DNA of 39,724 nt. Source: Candidatus Nitrosomaritimum aestuariumsis. GTDB taxonomy: Archaea; Thermoproteota; Nitrososphaeria; Nitrososphaerales; Nitrosopumilaceae. The translations under genes and the position numbers were made by a program. Each line of letters begins with the position of its first letter. Positions within the stretch are counted from its first letter, which is position 1. The notes beneath the pieces are model-generated. The model had not been told where the DNA came from and ran no database searches. It saw only the letters and a list, made by a program, of their open reading frames with translations. Location of the stretch: assembly GCA_013867335.1 (NCBI GenBank), contig JACEMX010000172.1, positions 1 to 39,724 on the forward strand, read 5' to 3'. Positions 8,058 to 15,780 of the stretch are shown piece by piece.

Positions 8058-10213
8058 TTTTCAAACGGCTCAAGTATAGACTTGCAACACTCTTCAAGTA
8101 GTTCAGAGTATTTTTTTGCATCATATTTTTTTGCAAATTCTATTGGTTCCACACGATGGGATATTTTTCTAGAATAATCGCGTATCACGTAACGGATTTT
8201 TTGGCCTGGTTCAACAGTACGTCCCTCCCACTTTAGTTGGTTTAAGGCATCTGCCTGGATTGTGCGACCTTTGTGCTGCCCAGTTCCTCGCGTAACCCTA
8301 TTGGTAAATGCCAGGTCCTCAGGCAGTAATTTGTTCGTAAATAGATGTCCCTCATACTGCTTTTGGATATTTTTTGCCTCAGAAATAGAGTCTTTAATCT
8401 CAGAAATGGTGTTACATTTTGCAAATAAATTCAGAATGTCTTTTTGGCACTGCTTGAAAAATTTTGGAGTGTCCCGTCTCCGGGTTTCAATTCCACGTAG
8501 TTTTAGATTACCATTTTTGTTTGCTCCAAAGTATCTGTTTGCAACAGGCAAGTTAGAATTACTCTTTGAGGGTAAAAATACAATCCACTTGTATACATCC
8601 AAAGATAATTCAAATCCTGTTTTAGATGCAATTGTGTCACGTAATTCTTCATAGTCAGCAACAGTAGAATTTTTTTTATGTATCCATAATGAATCAACAA
8701 TGCCATGCAATACTGTAAAGTTTTTTTCTTCTGCTATTTTCATTGCATGTAATAATAATTGTCTGGCAAATGCACATACTGCCATATGTGCATCAATTCT
8801 TCCAAACTTTGCATTGTTAAATCCCAAATATCCAAAGGATGTGACTAAAATCCATTTTAATGCAGCCTTTCTTTGTGAATATATTTCAGATTGAGTTTTG
8901 TTTTTTGTAGTTTCAATTAGTTCGGTGTACTTTTTTCTCTTATCTAATAAGAGATTCAATGATTGTGGAACTATTCCTTTCCTTTTGCAAATATGATATC
9001 CAAGTTCTGGTACAATGCAAGTTGAATCAGGGCAACATTGGCAGTTTATCGTCTCAGCTGAAATATTTTTTTTCATCATTATATTTCCAAACAGAGATGC
9101 AAAATCAACTTCTCCAACATTTTCATGAGGTCCAATTTGCGGCTCCAAAATAAGACCACCTCGATCTCCAACCAGTAAATCCATTCTTGTTTTGAATATT
9201 TCTGATGCAATAGGCTTCCAAGGAATCAAGAGGTTTCGTTTTGTTGCATTATAGAACTGAACAGAGCTCATGCATTTTCCAATACTTGCCCTTGCTGCAA
9301 TTTGGATTGGGAGTCTGCAAGTTCGTGAAATCTCAAATATTGCCTGAAGTGATTGTTCAGTCTCCCACAAGAATGCATTTGAGCGATCAATGTGAATCCT
9401 GCCTAATAATTGCGTAGAAGTAGGCTTGAAATGAATCTGACCGTATGAAAAATATGACATTCCCCTTGTTTTTGGAATCAAAAGCGGACTGTCTTCTTTT
9501 CCCAAAACTAGCTTGTCAGGAATCTTGTTTTTTTCTGCCCTAAAGGCAAGAAAAGGAAAGTCCCAAGAATCACCTTTTTTTGTAATTATAAAATCAGGGT
9601 CAATGTCTTTTATCATCCGTACACAATCAAGAATCATTTGTTCTTCTGAATCAGATTCTAAAACAACATCGTTGATTTGAATTGATTTTATGCTATCAGT
9701 AAACTTTGGAATTTTTCCAGTGGGTTCTGCATTTACTTGTAAATTAATTTTTGTAAATGAAGGTAATTTGTAATTTGTTTCAGCAATGTCTGATTGTGGA
9801 ATCCATTTTTTATCAAGATCATATTTGCCAAGAGGAAACAAGTCATTTTCATACATGAATGTTTGGGCAGGAGGGACATCCACATTATACAATCTATACA
9901 CTCCAAATTCATCCAAGCCTTCAATTATTTTTCCTAATTTTAAAAGATCAAAAGAATTTTTCAGAGATAGTTTCAGAACCGTAGATTCGTTAAGATCATA
10001 TGCTTTTTCTATTTTCTTTGTCCATTCGTGATTTTTTATTAAAGATTTAATCTGAGAGTTTTTCCATAGTTTGTCTAACTTGTATCTAGTGTTAGATGCA
10101 ACATATACTGAAGGAGTCCAGTTTATTTCTATTCGATGTGTTTTTTTATTTTTAATCCATAAAATGATTTTATCATTTAATGGATAAACATCAAAAAGCC
10201 ATCCAGATATCAT
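8054..10213 (-). CDS. Divergent family-B DNA polymerase
   Basis: A 719-aa protein, shorter than typical archaeal PolB (~780-900). Motif A is VDFASLFGNI (Asp370). The archaeal Cys cluster is at 391-409, followed by R426. Motif B is K453-W-I-L-V-T-S-F-G-Y, with Thr where Asn is usual. Motif C is HGIVDS (Asp507), where the first Asp of DTD has become Val-preceded Ile. The KG/RRD thumb-side motif follows. The two metal-binding Asp remain, so activity is plausible. In the N-terminal exonuclease region, Exo I looks degraded (VNAE instead of DIE), while an Exo II-like DFPFLAFRA survives. Proofreading is therefore doubtful, which suggests an error-tolerant or repair polymerase. The ATG overlaps the stop of the preceding small gene (ATGA). 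Confidence 0.85.
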   Translation of the reverse strand: MISGWLFDVYPLNDKIILWIKNKKTHRIEINWTPSVYVASNTRYKLDKLWKNSQIKSLIKNHEWTKKIEKAYDLNESTVLKLSLKNSFDLLKLGKIIEGLDEFGVYRLYNVDVPPAQTFMYENDLFPLGKYDLDKKWIPQSDIAETNYKLPSFTKINLQVNAEPTGKIPKFTDSIKSIQINDVVLESDSEEQMILDCVRMIKDIDPDFIITKKGDSWDFPFLAFRAEKNKIPDKLVLGKEDSPLLIPKTRGMSYFSYGQIHFKPTSTQLLGRIHIDRSNAFLWETEQSLQAIFEISRTCRLPIQIAARASIGKCMSSVQFYNATKRNLLIPWKPIASEIFKTRMDLLVGDRGGLILEPQIGPHENVGEVDFASLFGNIMMKKNISAETINCQCCPDSTCIVPELGYHICKRKGIVPQSLNLLLDKRKKYTELIETTKNKTQSEIYSQRKAALKWILVTSFGYLGFNNAKFGRIDAHMAVCAFARQLLLHAMKIAEEKNFTVLHGIVDSLWIHKKNSTVADYEELRDTIASKTGFELSLDVYKWIVFLPSKSNSNLPVANRYFGANKNGNLKLRGIETRRRDTPKFFKQCQKDILNLFAKCNTISEIKDSISEAKNIQKQYEGHLFTNKLLPEDLAFTNRVTRGTGQHKGRTIQADALNQLKWEGRTVEPGQKIRYVIRDYSRKISHRVEPIEFAKKYDAKKYSELLEECCKSILEPFEN

Positions 10214-10443
10214 TTTTTGTTGAGTAAGAATTGTATCATTTGATGTTGTATGAGAATCAAAGACATCATCAATGAAGACGTTGTGTAGGGAGAGCCTTTG
10301 GAGTTAATTGCTTTGATGTAGCGATAACATTGCCGAAGCATTTTGTTGAAGAGTTTTCTGTCTTCTGCACGAAGACTATCTCCAAATGCTTTCCAAGATT
10401 CTATCTCCTTTGAGAGGATATCATCGTCTGGAAATAGGCTCAG
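10210..10443 (-). CDS. 77-aa protein, CTG start, paralogue of its upstream neighbour
   Basis: The frame is open from an in-frame TGA at 10450-10452 to the TGA that overlaps the polymerase ATG. It has no ATG, GTG or TTG in its first 30 codons. A CTG at 10441-10443 overlaps the upstream stop as CTGA and follows AGGTGA by six bases, matching the AGGTGA before the upstream paralogue. Read from CTG it is 77 aa. It aligns without gaps (offset 2) to the 79-aa protein upstream: shared W17, F20, L24, D28, L31, F32, Y42, A45, P52, S57, M60. No known family; mostly helical. A frameshifted two-domain gene is the alternative. Confidence 0.6.
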   Translation of the reverse strand: MSLFPDDDILSKEIESWKAFGDSLRAEDRKLFNKMLRQCYRYIKAINSKGSPYTTSSLMMSLILIQHQMIQFLLNKK

Positions 10444-10679
10444 TTTATCTCACCTAGGCCTAAAATCTGCTTGAAGTGATGAAAGATTATCGCCATAAAG
10501 ATAGACTCAAGCCTAATTGGCCTGCATGCCATCATGCATGCAGAAATGTATAGTCGAGCAGTAGCAAAAATGTCATCAAAAAGTTCTTTGTCTTTTTTAC
10601 AAAGAGATGAGCGAAATTTTTTCCATTTTTTTTCCTCATGGTACAATGCAATTCGAAATGAAGGAACGGTTCGACCCAA
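10440..10679 (-). CDS. 79-aa helical protein, tandem paralogue
   Basis: TTG start placed four bases after AGGTGA; the gene sits 8 nt after the RadA-like stop. It is basic and helical. Conserved positions shared with the following 77-aa protein are W19, F22, L26, D30, L33, F34, Y44, A47, P54, S59 and M62. I recognise no named family. Tight coupling to a RadA-like protein and a PolB suggests an accessory subunit in the same DNA transaction. Confidence 0.65.
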   Translation of the reverse strand: MGRTVPSFRIALYHEEKKWKKFRSSLCKKDKELFDDIFATARLYISACMMACRPIRLESIFMAIIFHHFKQILGLGEIN

Positions 10680-10687
10680 AAAATCAC

Positions 10688-11527
10688 CTAGTGAGAAGGA
10701 ATGATTTCCAAAGTATCTTCATCAAGTAGTATGGATTGATTTTTTCCTATGTCACTGAGATGTACGGACAACGAATGATAATTTTGCTTTATTTTGATGG
10801 TTCTTGAAAATAGTTGTAATAGCATTCCATCAAACTGAGTTGGCAGTCCAAGGGACACCACAACTAGACAGTTTTGAATACTTTTGAGAGATTTTACAAC
10901 TGTGCGCAGTATTTGCTCCATTTCTTGTGAGTTCAGATAAGGATCGTTTGTGAAAAAATTAAGTAGATGAGTAATTATCACAATTTTTGTATCAAATTGT
11001 TTTATTGTCTTTTGTAGATCATTTACAATTAGATTCGCAAGTTGGTATACAGTAAATGCCCTACAAGAAATTATTCCAGACAAGATTCTTTTTGCATCTA
11101 GCCCATATTGTTGTGCAAAATCAACGCATTGATACAAATCAGAGCTATTAGCACCATCAATTAACAGCACCTTAGAATCAAGACCACCATATCGGCAAGG
11201 AAGTTGTGCCCTAACACATAGCCTTTCTATTATTTTTTGAGTGTGAATTCCTGCAATGCAGATTTTTTGATTGAGGGTAAGAAAATGTAAAACAGAATCA
11301 ATTTGTTCAATATCAAATGTAAGTTTGGGCATGTCTGATGCTTTCTGAAATACAATGCTAGGAGGTTGTGTCTTGCGTTGCATTTTTCGTTGCTGTAATG
11401 AATCACTCAAGAGAGTACCACAAAAAGGGCAAGGCTCCATACTACGATTTAGAGAAATTTCAGAGTCTAACTCTTTGAGAACGTTGTTACAATGCCCGCA
11501 ATAATACTGAAGTAGCGTCTTATTCAC
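10688..11527 (-). CDS. Zinc-ribbon RecA/RadA-like protein with decayed P-loop
   Basis: A 279-aa protein starting at GTG. The N-terminal zinc ribbon has C10, C13, C33 and C36. From about residue 70 it follows the RadA/RadB core: KVLLIDGANS in place of the IDTE strand, then a Q-Y-G-L-D-A-K-R-I-L-S segment and helix R-A-F-T-V-Y-Q-L-A. The Walker A position reads AGIHTQKIIERL, without GKT, and the Walker B strand IVIITHLL lacks the Asp. It is therefore probably not an ATPase but an accessory paralogue that binds RadA or DNA. It heads the coupled operon leading to PolB. RecA-like partners of error-prone polymerases (bacterial ImuA) are a functional analogy only. Confidence 0.75.
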   Translation of the reverse strand: MNKTLLQYYCGHCNNVLKELDSEISLNRSMEPCPFCGTLLSDSLQQRKMQRKTQPPSIVFQKASDMPKLTFDIEQIDSVLHFLTLNQKICIAGIHTQKIIERLCVRAQLPCRYGGLDSKVLLIDGANSSDLYQCVDFAQQYGLDAKRILSGIISCRAFTVYQLANLIVNDLQKTIKQFDTKIVIITHLLNFFTNDPYLNSQEMEQILRTVVKSLKSIQNCLVVVSLGLPTQFDGMLLQLFSRTIKIKQNYHSLSVHLSDIGKNQSILLDEDTLEIIPSH

Positions 11528-11533
11528 TTGGTT

Positions 11534-11674
11534 TTATGCGTAAATTTGGCTTAATAGGGCAGGTAATGTCAGAATACCCCGATCAAAGTATGGTTTAAGA
11601 TATTTTTGTTCATTTGAACAACCTAGTTTTCTTATTTTTAAAAACCAATTACGATCATGGTTCTGACCTTTCAT
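11534..11674 (-). CDS. 46-aa basic protein before the RadA-like gene
   Basis: Reading from the ATG at 11674 gives a 46-residue basic protein ending 6 nt before the GTG of the RadA-like gene. The second half (YLKPYFDRGILTLPALLSQ) looks like real helical protein. A longer frame begins at 11752, but its extra N-terminus is Phe-rich and unlikely. It may be the first gene of the PolB operon. No family recognised. Confidence 0.45.
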   Translation of the reverse strand: MKGQNHDRNWFLKIRKLGCSNEQKYLKPYFDRGILTLPALLSQIYA

Positions 11675-11809
11675 ATGATAAATAGAATCAGAGATGAGAA
11701 GACAGAAAAAAAAGTTTTCAGTGTTAAAGATAGAAAATTTCAAAATCACCAAAATATGAGTACAGCATCTATTGCATAGTAAATTTTTGAAATTTTAGGA
11801 CAAAAAATC

Positions 11810-11989
11810 CTATTTGGTTTTAACTAGTTCTTTTATTTTTTTAAGGTTAGCAATATTTGATTCATGGAACATGGTCAAAGTTTCTGCTAATGAATCAGGT
11901 AATACTCCTTTAAGATGATCAACGAATTCATTACCCCCAGAAATCATGTCATCGATTAGCTCCTCAATGTCATTTTCTTTTTCAACCAT
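11810..11989 (-). CDS. 59-aa acidic helical protein
   Basis: ATG to TAG, 59 residues, with an acidic start (VEKENDIEELIDDMI), a central G-G turn and a Lys-rich helical end. The composition is typical of a folded helical microprotein and no stop interrupts it. It sits downstream of the 57-nt palindrome. No family recognised and no function proposed. Confidence 0.55.
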   Translation of the reverse strand: MVEKENDIEELIDDMISGGNEFVDHLKGVLPDSLAETLTMFHESNIANLKKIKELVKTK

Positions 11990-12028
11990 AATTTATGACA
12001 GACTAACTAGTATTCAATTGTTTAAAAT

Positions 12029-12085
12029 GGTAGTTCACGCAAGGCCTAGAGGGGGCATTAATTAGAGCTCTTGGCGTGAACTTCC
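12029..12085. repeat. 57-nt imperfect palindrome (long stem-loop)
   Basis: The left arm 12029-12043 (GGTAGTTCACGCAAG) pairs with 12070-12085 (CTTGGCGTGAACTTCC). There is one T/T mismatch and one bulged G, giving 14 base pairs around a 26-nt G-rich loop. It is much more GC-rich than its surroundings. It lies in the gap between two minus-strand small genes, upstream of 11989 and after 12162. It could be a structured RNA, a terminator for the 116-aa gene, or a small element with terminal inverted repeats. Confidence 0.6.
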
Positions 12086-12161
12086 TGATACTATATTATT
12101 TTGAAAATTACTTAACAAAATGCATGTTCAAAACTCACAACAATATCCCAAAGCAGGCTAA

Positions 12162-12512
12162 TCAGAATATCGTTTTCTTAAAATCACTTATCGAGGTCAT
12201 GGTGTGCTTGGTATGATGCCCAATATCATGAATTGTAGCACCATTGTATTTTTTATCAAGATATCTTCCAGCCAAAATCATAGGCCCGCCAATAGCACAG
12301 GTTACCCCTGTAGGTTCCGGGACCCAAAGCATCAAGAATCCAACTTTTTGTAGTTTTTTTCCTGGGGCTGGTGCCTTTTGTAGACATCCAAGTGATTTTG
12401 AGGTGTGAGAGGGGTTTATTTTTGCAATATCAGAATAAAGGCTTGTTTTTCTATGAGTTGTCTCGTGAATTTTTTTGAGTTTGTCTAGTCGTGCCTTTAG
12501 GTGGTCTACCAT
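12162..12512 (-). CDS. 116-aa conserved-looking hypothetical protein
   Basis: ATG start, 116 aa. A Lys/His-rich helical N-terminus (about 1-35) precedes one hydrophobic segment (about 57-82, VGFLMLWVPEPTG then AIGGPMILAGRYL) and a His-rich end. The Pro/Gly-containing hydrophobic part could be a membrane hairpin. No family is recognised. Confidence 0.6.
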   Translation of the reverse strand: MVDHLKARLDKLKKIHETTHRKTSLYSDIAKINPSHTSKSLGCLQKAPAPGKKLQKVGFLMLWVPEPTGVTCAIGGPMILAGRYLDKKYNGATIHDIGHHTKHTMTSISDFKKTIF

Positions 12513-12646
12513 ACAATAATGTCTTTTATGAAAAATTAGTTAAGATTCAAAGATCAAAACCAGACACCTGCAAGTCAATTTCCTATAACCAGAATTTAAC
12601 CAAAAGGACATCCAATTATACTAGACAGGCATGAAAAAATGCAATA

Positions 12647-13108
12647 TTGAAGAAAAATACCAAGAGATTAGAGTCAATAAAGGCAGCACACAAGTCAGAA
12701 AGAACCAGTTTCAGCGTACGAATGGAGGATTATCTTGAAATCATTGCAGAATTGGTTGAGCTGAAAGGATATGCCACTACATTAGATATTTCTAGATACA
12801 TGCATGTTAGTGCTCCAAGTGTCACCAAGATGCTTCAAAGACTAGATGAAAGTGGATTTTTAGAATATGAAAAATATCATGGGATAAACCTTACACCAAA
12901 GGGGAACCAAGTAGCTGAGGCAATTCGCCAAAAACATGGAATCTTGTTGGAATTTTTTGAAATTTTAGGTGTAGGGTATGAGACTGCAAATCAAGATGCA
13001 GAAGGAATAGAACACCACTTAAATCCAAAAACAATCAAACAATTAAGAAAATTCATCACTTTCTTGAAATCTAATCCAAAGATTTTAGAGAATTTTAAAA
13101 ATCTTTAA
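12647..13108 (+). CDS. mntR: DtxR/MntR-family metal-dependent repressor
   Basis: A 153-aa protein from a TTG start; an internal ATG at the MEDYLEII segment (12722) would remove the first 25 residues. The winged-helix DNA-binding part contains GYATTLDISRYM..VSAPSVTKMLQRL, and the dimerisation helices follow. The metal ligands known from Bacillus MntR all have counterparts: Asp and Glu in MEDYLE, His in RQKHGILLEFF, and E..EH in EGIEHH. There is no C-terminal SH3 domain, as in MntR and unlike DtxR/IdeR. It probably represses Mn/Fe uptake genes; no transporter is adjacent. The 3' end overlaps the convergent PIN-ATPase gene by 14 nt. Confidence 0.85.
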   Translation: MKKNTKRLESIKAAHKSERTSFSVRMEDYLEIIAELVELKGYATTLDISRYMHVSAPSVTKMLQRLDESGFLEYEKYHGINLTPKGNQVAEAIRQKHGILLEFFEILGVGYETANQDAEGIEHHLNPKTIKQLRKFITFLKSNPKILENFKNL

Positions 13109-14912
13109 GATAGATACGTATGTCGTTTTGAGATGTTGCCAATTCCATTAGATTTCTTGCAGCATCAGAGCGTCTTGGAATTTTAATTTGGCCTTTTTTT
13201 CCAATTCTGGATGTTGTAACATATTTGTCATTAACAAAGATATCTGCATGCATTGATGTATATTCACGACTAACTTCTAACACGATTGATGTTTTTGATT
13301 CAGAAAATGAGAAAGGCAAGTCTCCCGACATCGAATTTGATGAGGAATCTCGTTCTACAACATCAATGTGAATGTTTAAAGATTTTTCAATGTCATTAAT
13401 GTTAGAGCCACCCCTTCCAATAATTGCAGGGATAGATTGTTTGTCAACCATTACTTTGACTCGATTATCCGATAAAACTTCAACTTCTGCACGTGGATCA
13501 TATCTTTTGAATGTCTCTCGGATTTTATCTTCTGCTAGCTTTTCAATTCCAACTTTTTTTGTTTTTTGTCCGATTGGTACAATTACATTTTCTTCTCCAA
13601 AGGTATAGATTTCATGTTCAAGTTTGTTGTTTTCAAAATTTCTAATCTCAATTACAGGTCTTGCCAAATCAGATTCAGTCATTCCAGTTGGAACCTTTAC
13701 TTTGAGTTCCAAATCATAGACCTTTTCAATTTGCCCGTCTTTGACAAAGACAACAGTATCAAGAACATTTGGGATAATTCCAAGTTCAATTTTTCCAATA
13801 AACCTCTGAATTGCATCAAGGGGGGAATTTGCATGAACCACTCCAACCATCCCAACTCCAGTTAATCTCAAATCAGAAAAAGTAAGAAAATCCTCCCTTC
13901 GTCTTACCTCATCAAATACAGTGTAATCAGGTCTGACCAAAAGAAGAATATCAGCAGTATTATCAAAACTACCATCTAGTTTGCTGTATTGGGTAATACC
14001 AGCATCGACTTGTAAATCTCGCGGAGATTCAAAGGTTTTAACAATTTTTCCTTGATTATGATAAAAGTTTGCAAGACCAGAGGCCAATGTACTTTTTCCT
14101 GATCCAGGTGGACCTGAGATGACAATTCCTTCTGCCCTGTCAGTAAATCTTTCCATTAATTCTGGAGATATAGAGTAATCATCCAATGTCAATTTCACAA
14201 TAGGGTGAACAATAGTAATTTCAAATGATTCAGAAAAGGGAGGCTTTGTTATGGCAATTCGATAATCTTTGTATTGAATTACAGATGCACCAGTTTTTGA
14301 AATTTCAATAGTGCTTGATTCTGATGTTTTAGGAGTATCCAGAATTTGTTTTGCCATAAACTCTAGATCATCACGTGTTAGGAGTTCATCGGAGATTTTT
14401 GTTAATGCGAAAGAACCTGGCTTTCCTTTTTTTGCAAGAGGAGTCAAGTTTTCTTTTAGATGAACACTCATAGTTTCAGAGTCAAAATATTTCAGAAATT
14501 CTAGTTCTTCTTCTTTAATTTCAGGGCGTAGATACACAGATGTAATATCTTCAGTTTGGGCAACTAGATGTTGGACATTATCAGAAGTGTAAAGAGTTGC
14601 TTGTTTTTCTTTTGCAATGTCTTTGATGATAGCATCAATTTTCCCTTTACCAGATAGTCGTATATCATCTAACGAAGGATGATTTCCTTCAATTTTAATT
14701 TCCAGTCCAAAATTTTTAGATAGATTCTTAAGATTTTTTATTTCATTTAATCCTGTAAAGCCTTGGTCTTTTTTCTGGGAGGCTTGAGATTGCAACTCAT
14801 CTACCACTGCCTGAGGAATTATTACTTCGGAATTTCTAATATTTCCAGACTCCATATGAGCTACAAATAACCCATTTATGATCACACTTGTATCAAGAAC
14901 AATTTTTGGCAA
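13095..14912 (-). CDS. PIN-ATPase-KH protein (PINA-like)
   Basis: A 605-aa protein from TTG. The N-terminal PIN domain (1-120) has acidic residues D7, E39, D93 and D111. The central secretion-ATPase-type RecA domain (about 240-430) has Walker A GPPGSGKST at 267-275 and a Walker B region YTVFDEVRR. A KH motif IIGRGGSNI lies near 515. This is the architecture of archaeal PINA, reported in Sulfolobus as a hexameric ATPase acting on Holliday junctions with the Hjc nuclease. It is followed on the same strand, at distance, by no gene; the CheY-like gene lies 56 nt upstream in the same direction. Confidence 0.85.
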   Translation of the reverse strand: MPKIVLDTSVIINGLFVAHMESGNIRNSEVIIPQAVVDELQSQASQKKDQGFTGLNEIKNLKNLSKNFGLEIKIEGNHPSLDDIRLSGKGKIDAIIKDIAKEKQATLYTSDNVQHLVAQTEDITSVYLRPEIKEEELEFLKYFDSETMSVHLKENLTPLAKKGKPGSFALTKISDELLTRDDLEFMAKQILDTPKTSESSTIEISKTGASVIQYKDYRIAITKPPFSESFEITIVHPIVKLTLDDYSISPELMERFTDRAEGIVISGPPGSGKSTLASGLANFYHNQGKIVKTFESPRDLQVDAGITQYSKLDGSFDNTADILLLVRPDYTVFDEVRRREDFLTFSDLRLTGVGMVGVVHANSPLDAIQRFIGKIELGIIPNVLDTVVFVKDGQIEKVYDLELKVKVPTGMTESDLARPVIEIRNFENNKLEHEIYTFGEENVIVPIGQKTKKVGIEKLAEDKIRETFKRYDPRAEVEVLSDNRVKVMVDKQSIPAIIGRGGSNINDIEKSLNIHIDVVERDSSSNSMSGDLPFSFSESKTSIVLEVSREYTSMHADIFVNDKYVTTSRIGKKGQIKIPRRSDAARNLMELATSQNDIRIYLKDF

Positions 14913-14968
14913 AACCTTTCTAATAGTTTTGAGTTAATTAGCCCTAAATTAGTTTGCTTGAGGTTAAA

Positions 14969-15328
14969 CTAACCCAAAATATCATTGATCTGTTTTAAAA
15001 CAGAATTAAAGTCAAAAGGCTTTGAAATACACGATGTTGCACCAATCTCTAAACATTGGTTGATTATTTTTTGATCATCACTTGCAGTGATTAAAACAAT
15101 TTTGGCTTGAGGATTTTTCTCAATAATTTCTGTTAATACAGTTAGGCCGTCTTTTTTAGGCATTGCCAAATCTAAAAGTAGTAAATCCGGAGAGTTTTTG
15201 AAAAATAGATCTGTTGCTTCTTCACCATCTATAGCTTCGGCCACAACTGTGTGATTTCCAATACTCAAAATATCTTTGAGGACAAGACGAATTGCATCTG
15301 AATCGTCTGCAATCATGATGTTTGCCAT
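14969..15328 (-). CDS. Stand-alone CheY-like receiver protein
   Basis: A 119-aa single receiver domain. D8/D9 bind Mg, D53 (in LLLLDLAMPKKDG) is the phospho-acceptor, T81 and K103 (ISKPF) complete the site. There is no output domain. It lies 35 nt downstream of the HPt gene on the same strand, and both are divergent from a histidine kinase at 15781, which suggests one phosphorelay. Confidence 0.9.
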   Translation of the reverse strand: MANIMIADDSDAIRLVLKDILSIGNHTVVAEAIDGEEATDLFFKNSPDLLLLDLAMPKKDGLTVLTEIIEKNPQAKIVLITASDDQKIINQCLEIGATSCISKPFDFNSVLKQINDILG

Positions 15329-15363
15329 GGTAAGGAAATTTCAGTACGGTGTAATAAAAATAA

Positions 15364-15723
15364 TTAATCAGCTATTTTTGTAGCAATATCAGAAACCTGC
15401 TTATGAATTGTAGTAAGATCGTGTGATTTTTCCATAGACAGAGTCATCTGCTCGATGGAGGACACGAGAGGATTAAAGAAGCCATCAACATTATTTCCCG
15501 CCACAATTTTTTTTAATATTGCATCTAATGTCTTTGCTAGATGTCCAACATTTTCTTTGCCCATCATAGGTGCTAATCCTTTGATTTTATGCATGTGAGC
15601 CTCAATTTGTTGGGAATTTTTTGATACATCGGAATCATTTAGACACGAGCCTAGAATCGTACGGATGCCTGACAATTCTTCATTTATTTCCTGGGTTGCA
15701 ACCCTGATGAACTCATCAGACAT
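15364..15723 (-). CDS. Stand-alone HPt phosphotransfer protein
   Basis: A 119-aa all-helical protein with the HPt motif EAHMHKIKGLAPMMG; His45 followed by Lys48-Gly49 is the expected phosphorylated residue. The segment resembles the P1 domain of archaeal CheA, but kinase and CheW-like domains are missing. It lies upstream of the receiver gene and is divergent from the histidine kinase, so it likely shuttles phosphate between the kinase and the receiver. Confidence 0.85.
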   Translation of the reverse strand: MSDEFIRVATQEINEELSGIRTILGSCLNDSDVSKNSQQIEAHMHKIKGLAPMMGKENVGHLAKTLDAILKKIVAGNNVDGFFNPLVSSIEQMTLSMEKSHDLTTIHKQVSDIATKIAD

Positions 15724-15780
15724 GACTGTTCAAGAAATAACATCTCCTCTTTTTATACTTCATGCCTAGTTTTTCAAATT
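15724..15780. promoter_or_regulatory. Bidirectional promoter between HPt and kinase genes
   Basis: Only 57 bases separate the two start codons. A TATA-like TTTTATACTT at 15751-15760 lies about 25 bases before the kinase ATG, the spacing expected for a leaderless archaeal transcript. The reverse strand also has AT-rich sequence in this interval for the HPt gene. Confidence 0.5.

Noticed and set aside
8054-10213. Catalytically dead PolB (as in the inactivated archaeal PolB2 group)
   Set aside because: Motif A Asp370, motif B Lys453 and motif C Asp507 are all present, so activity cannot be ruled out; only the first Asp of DTD is lost.
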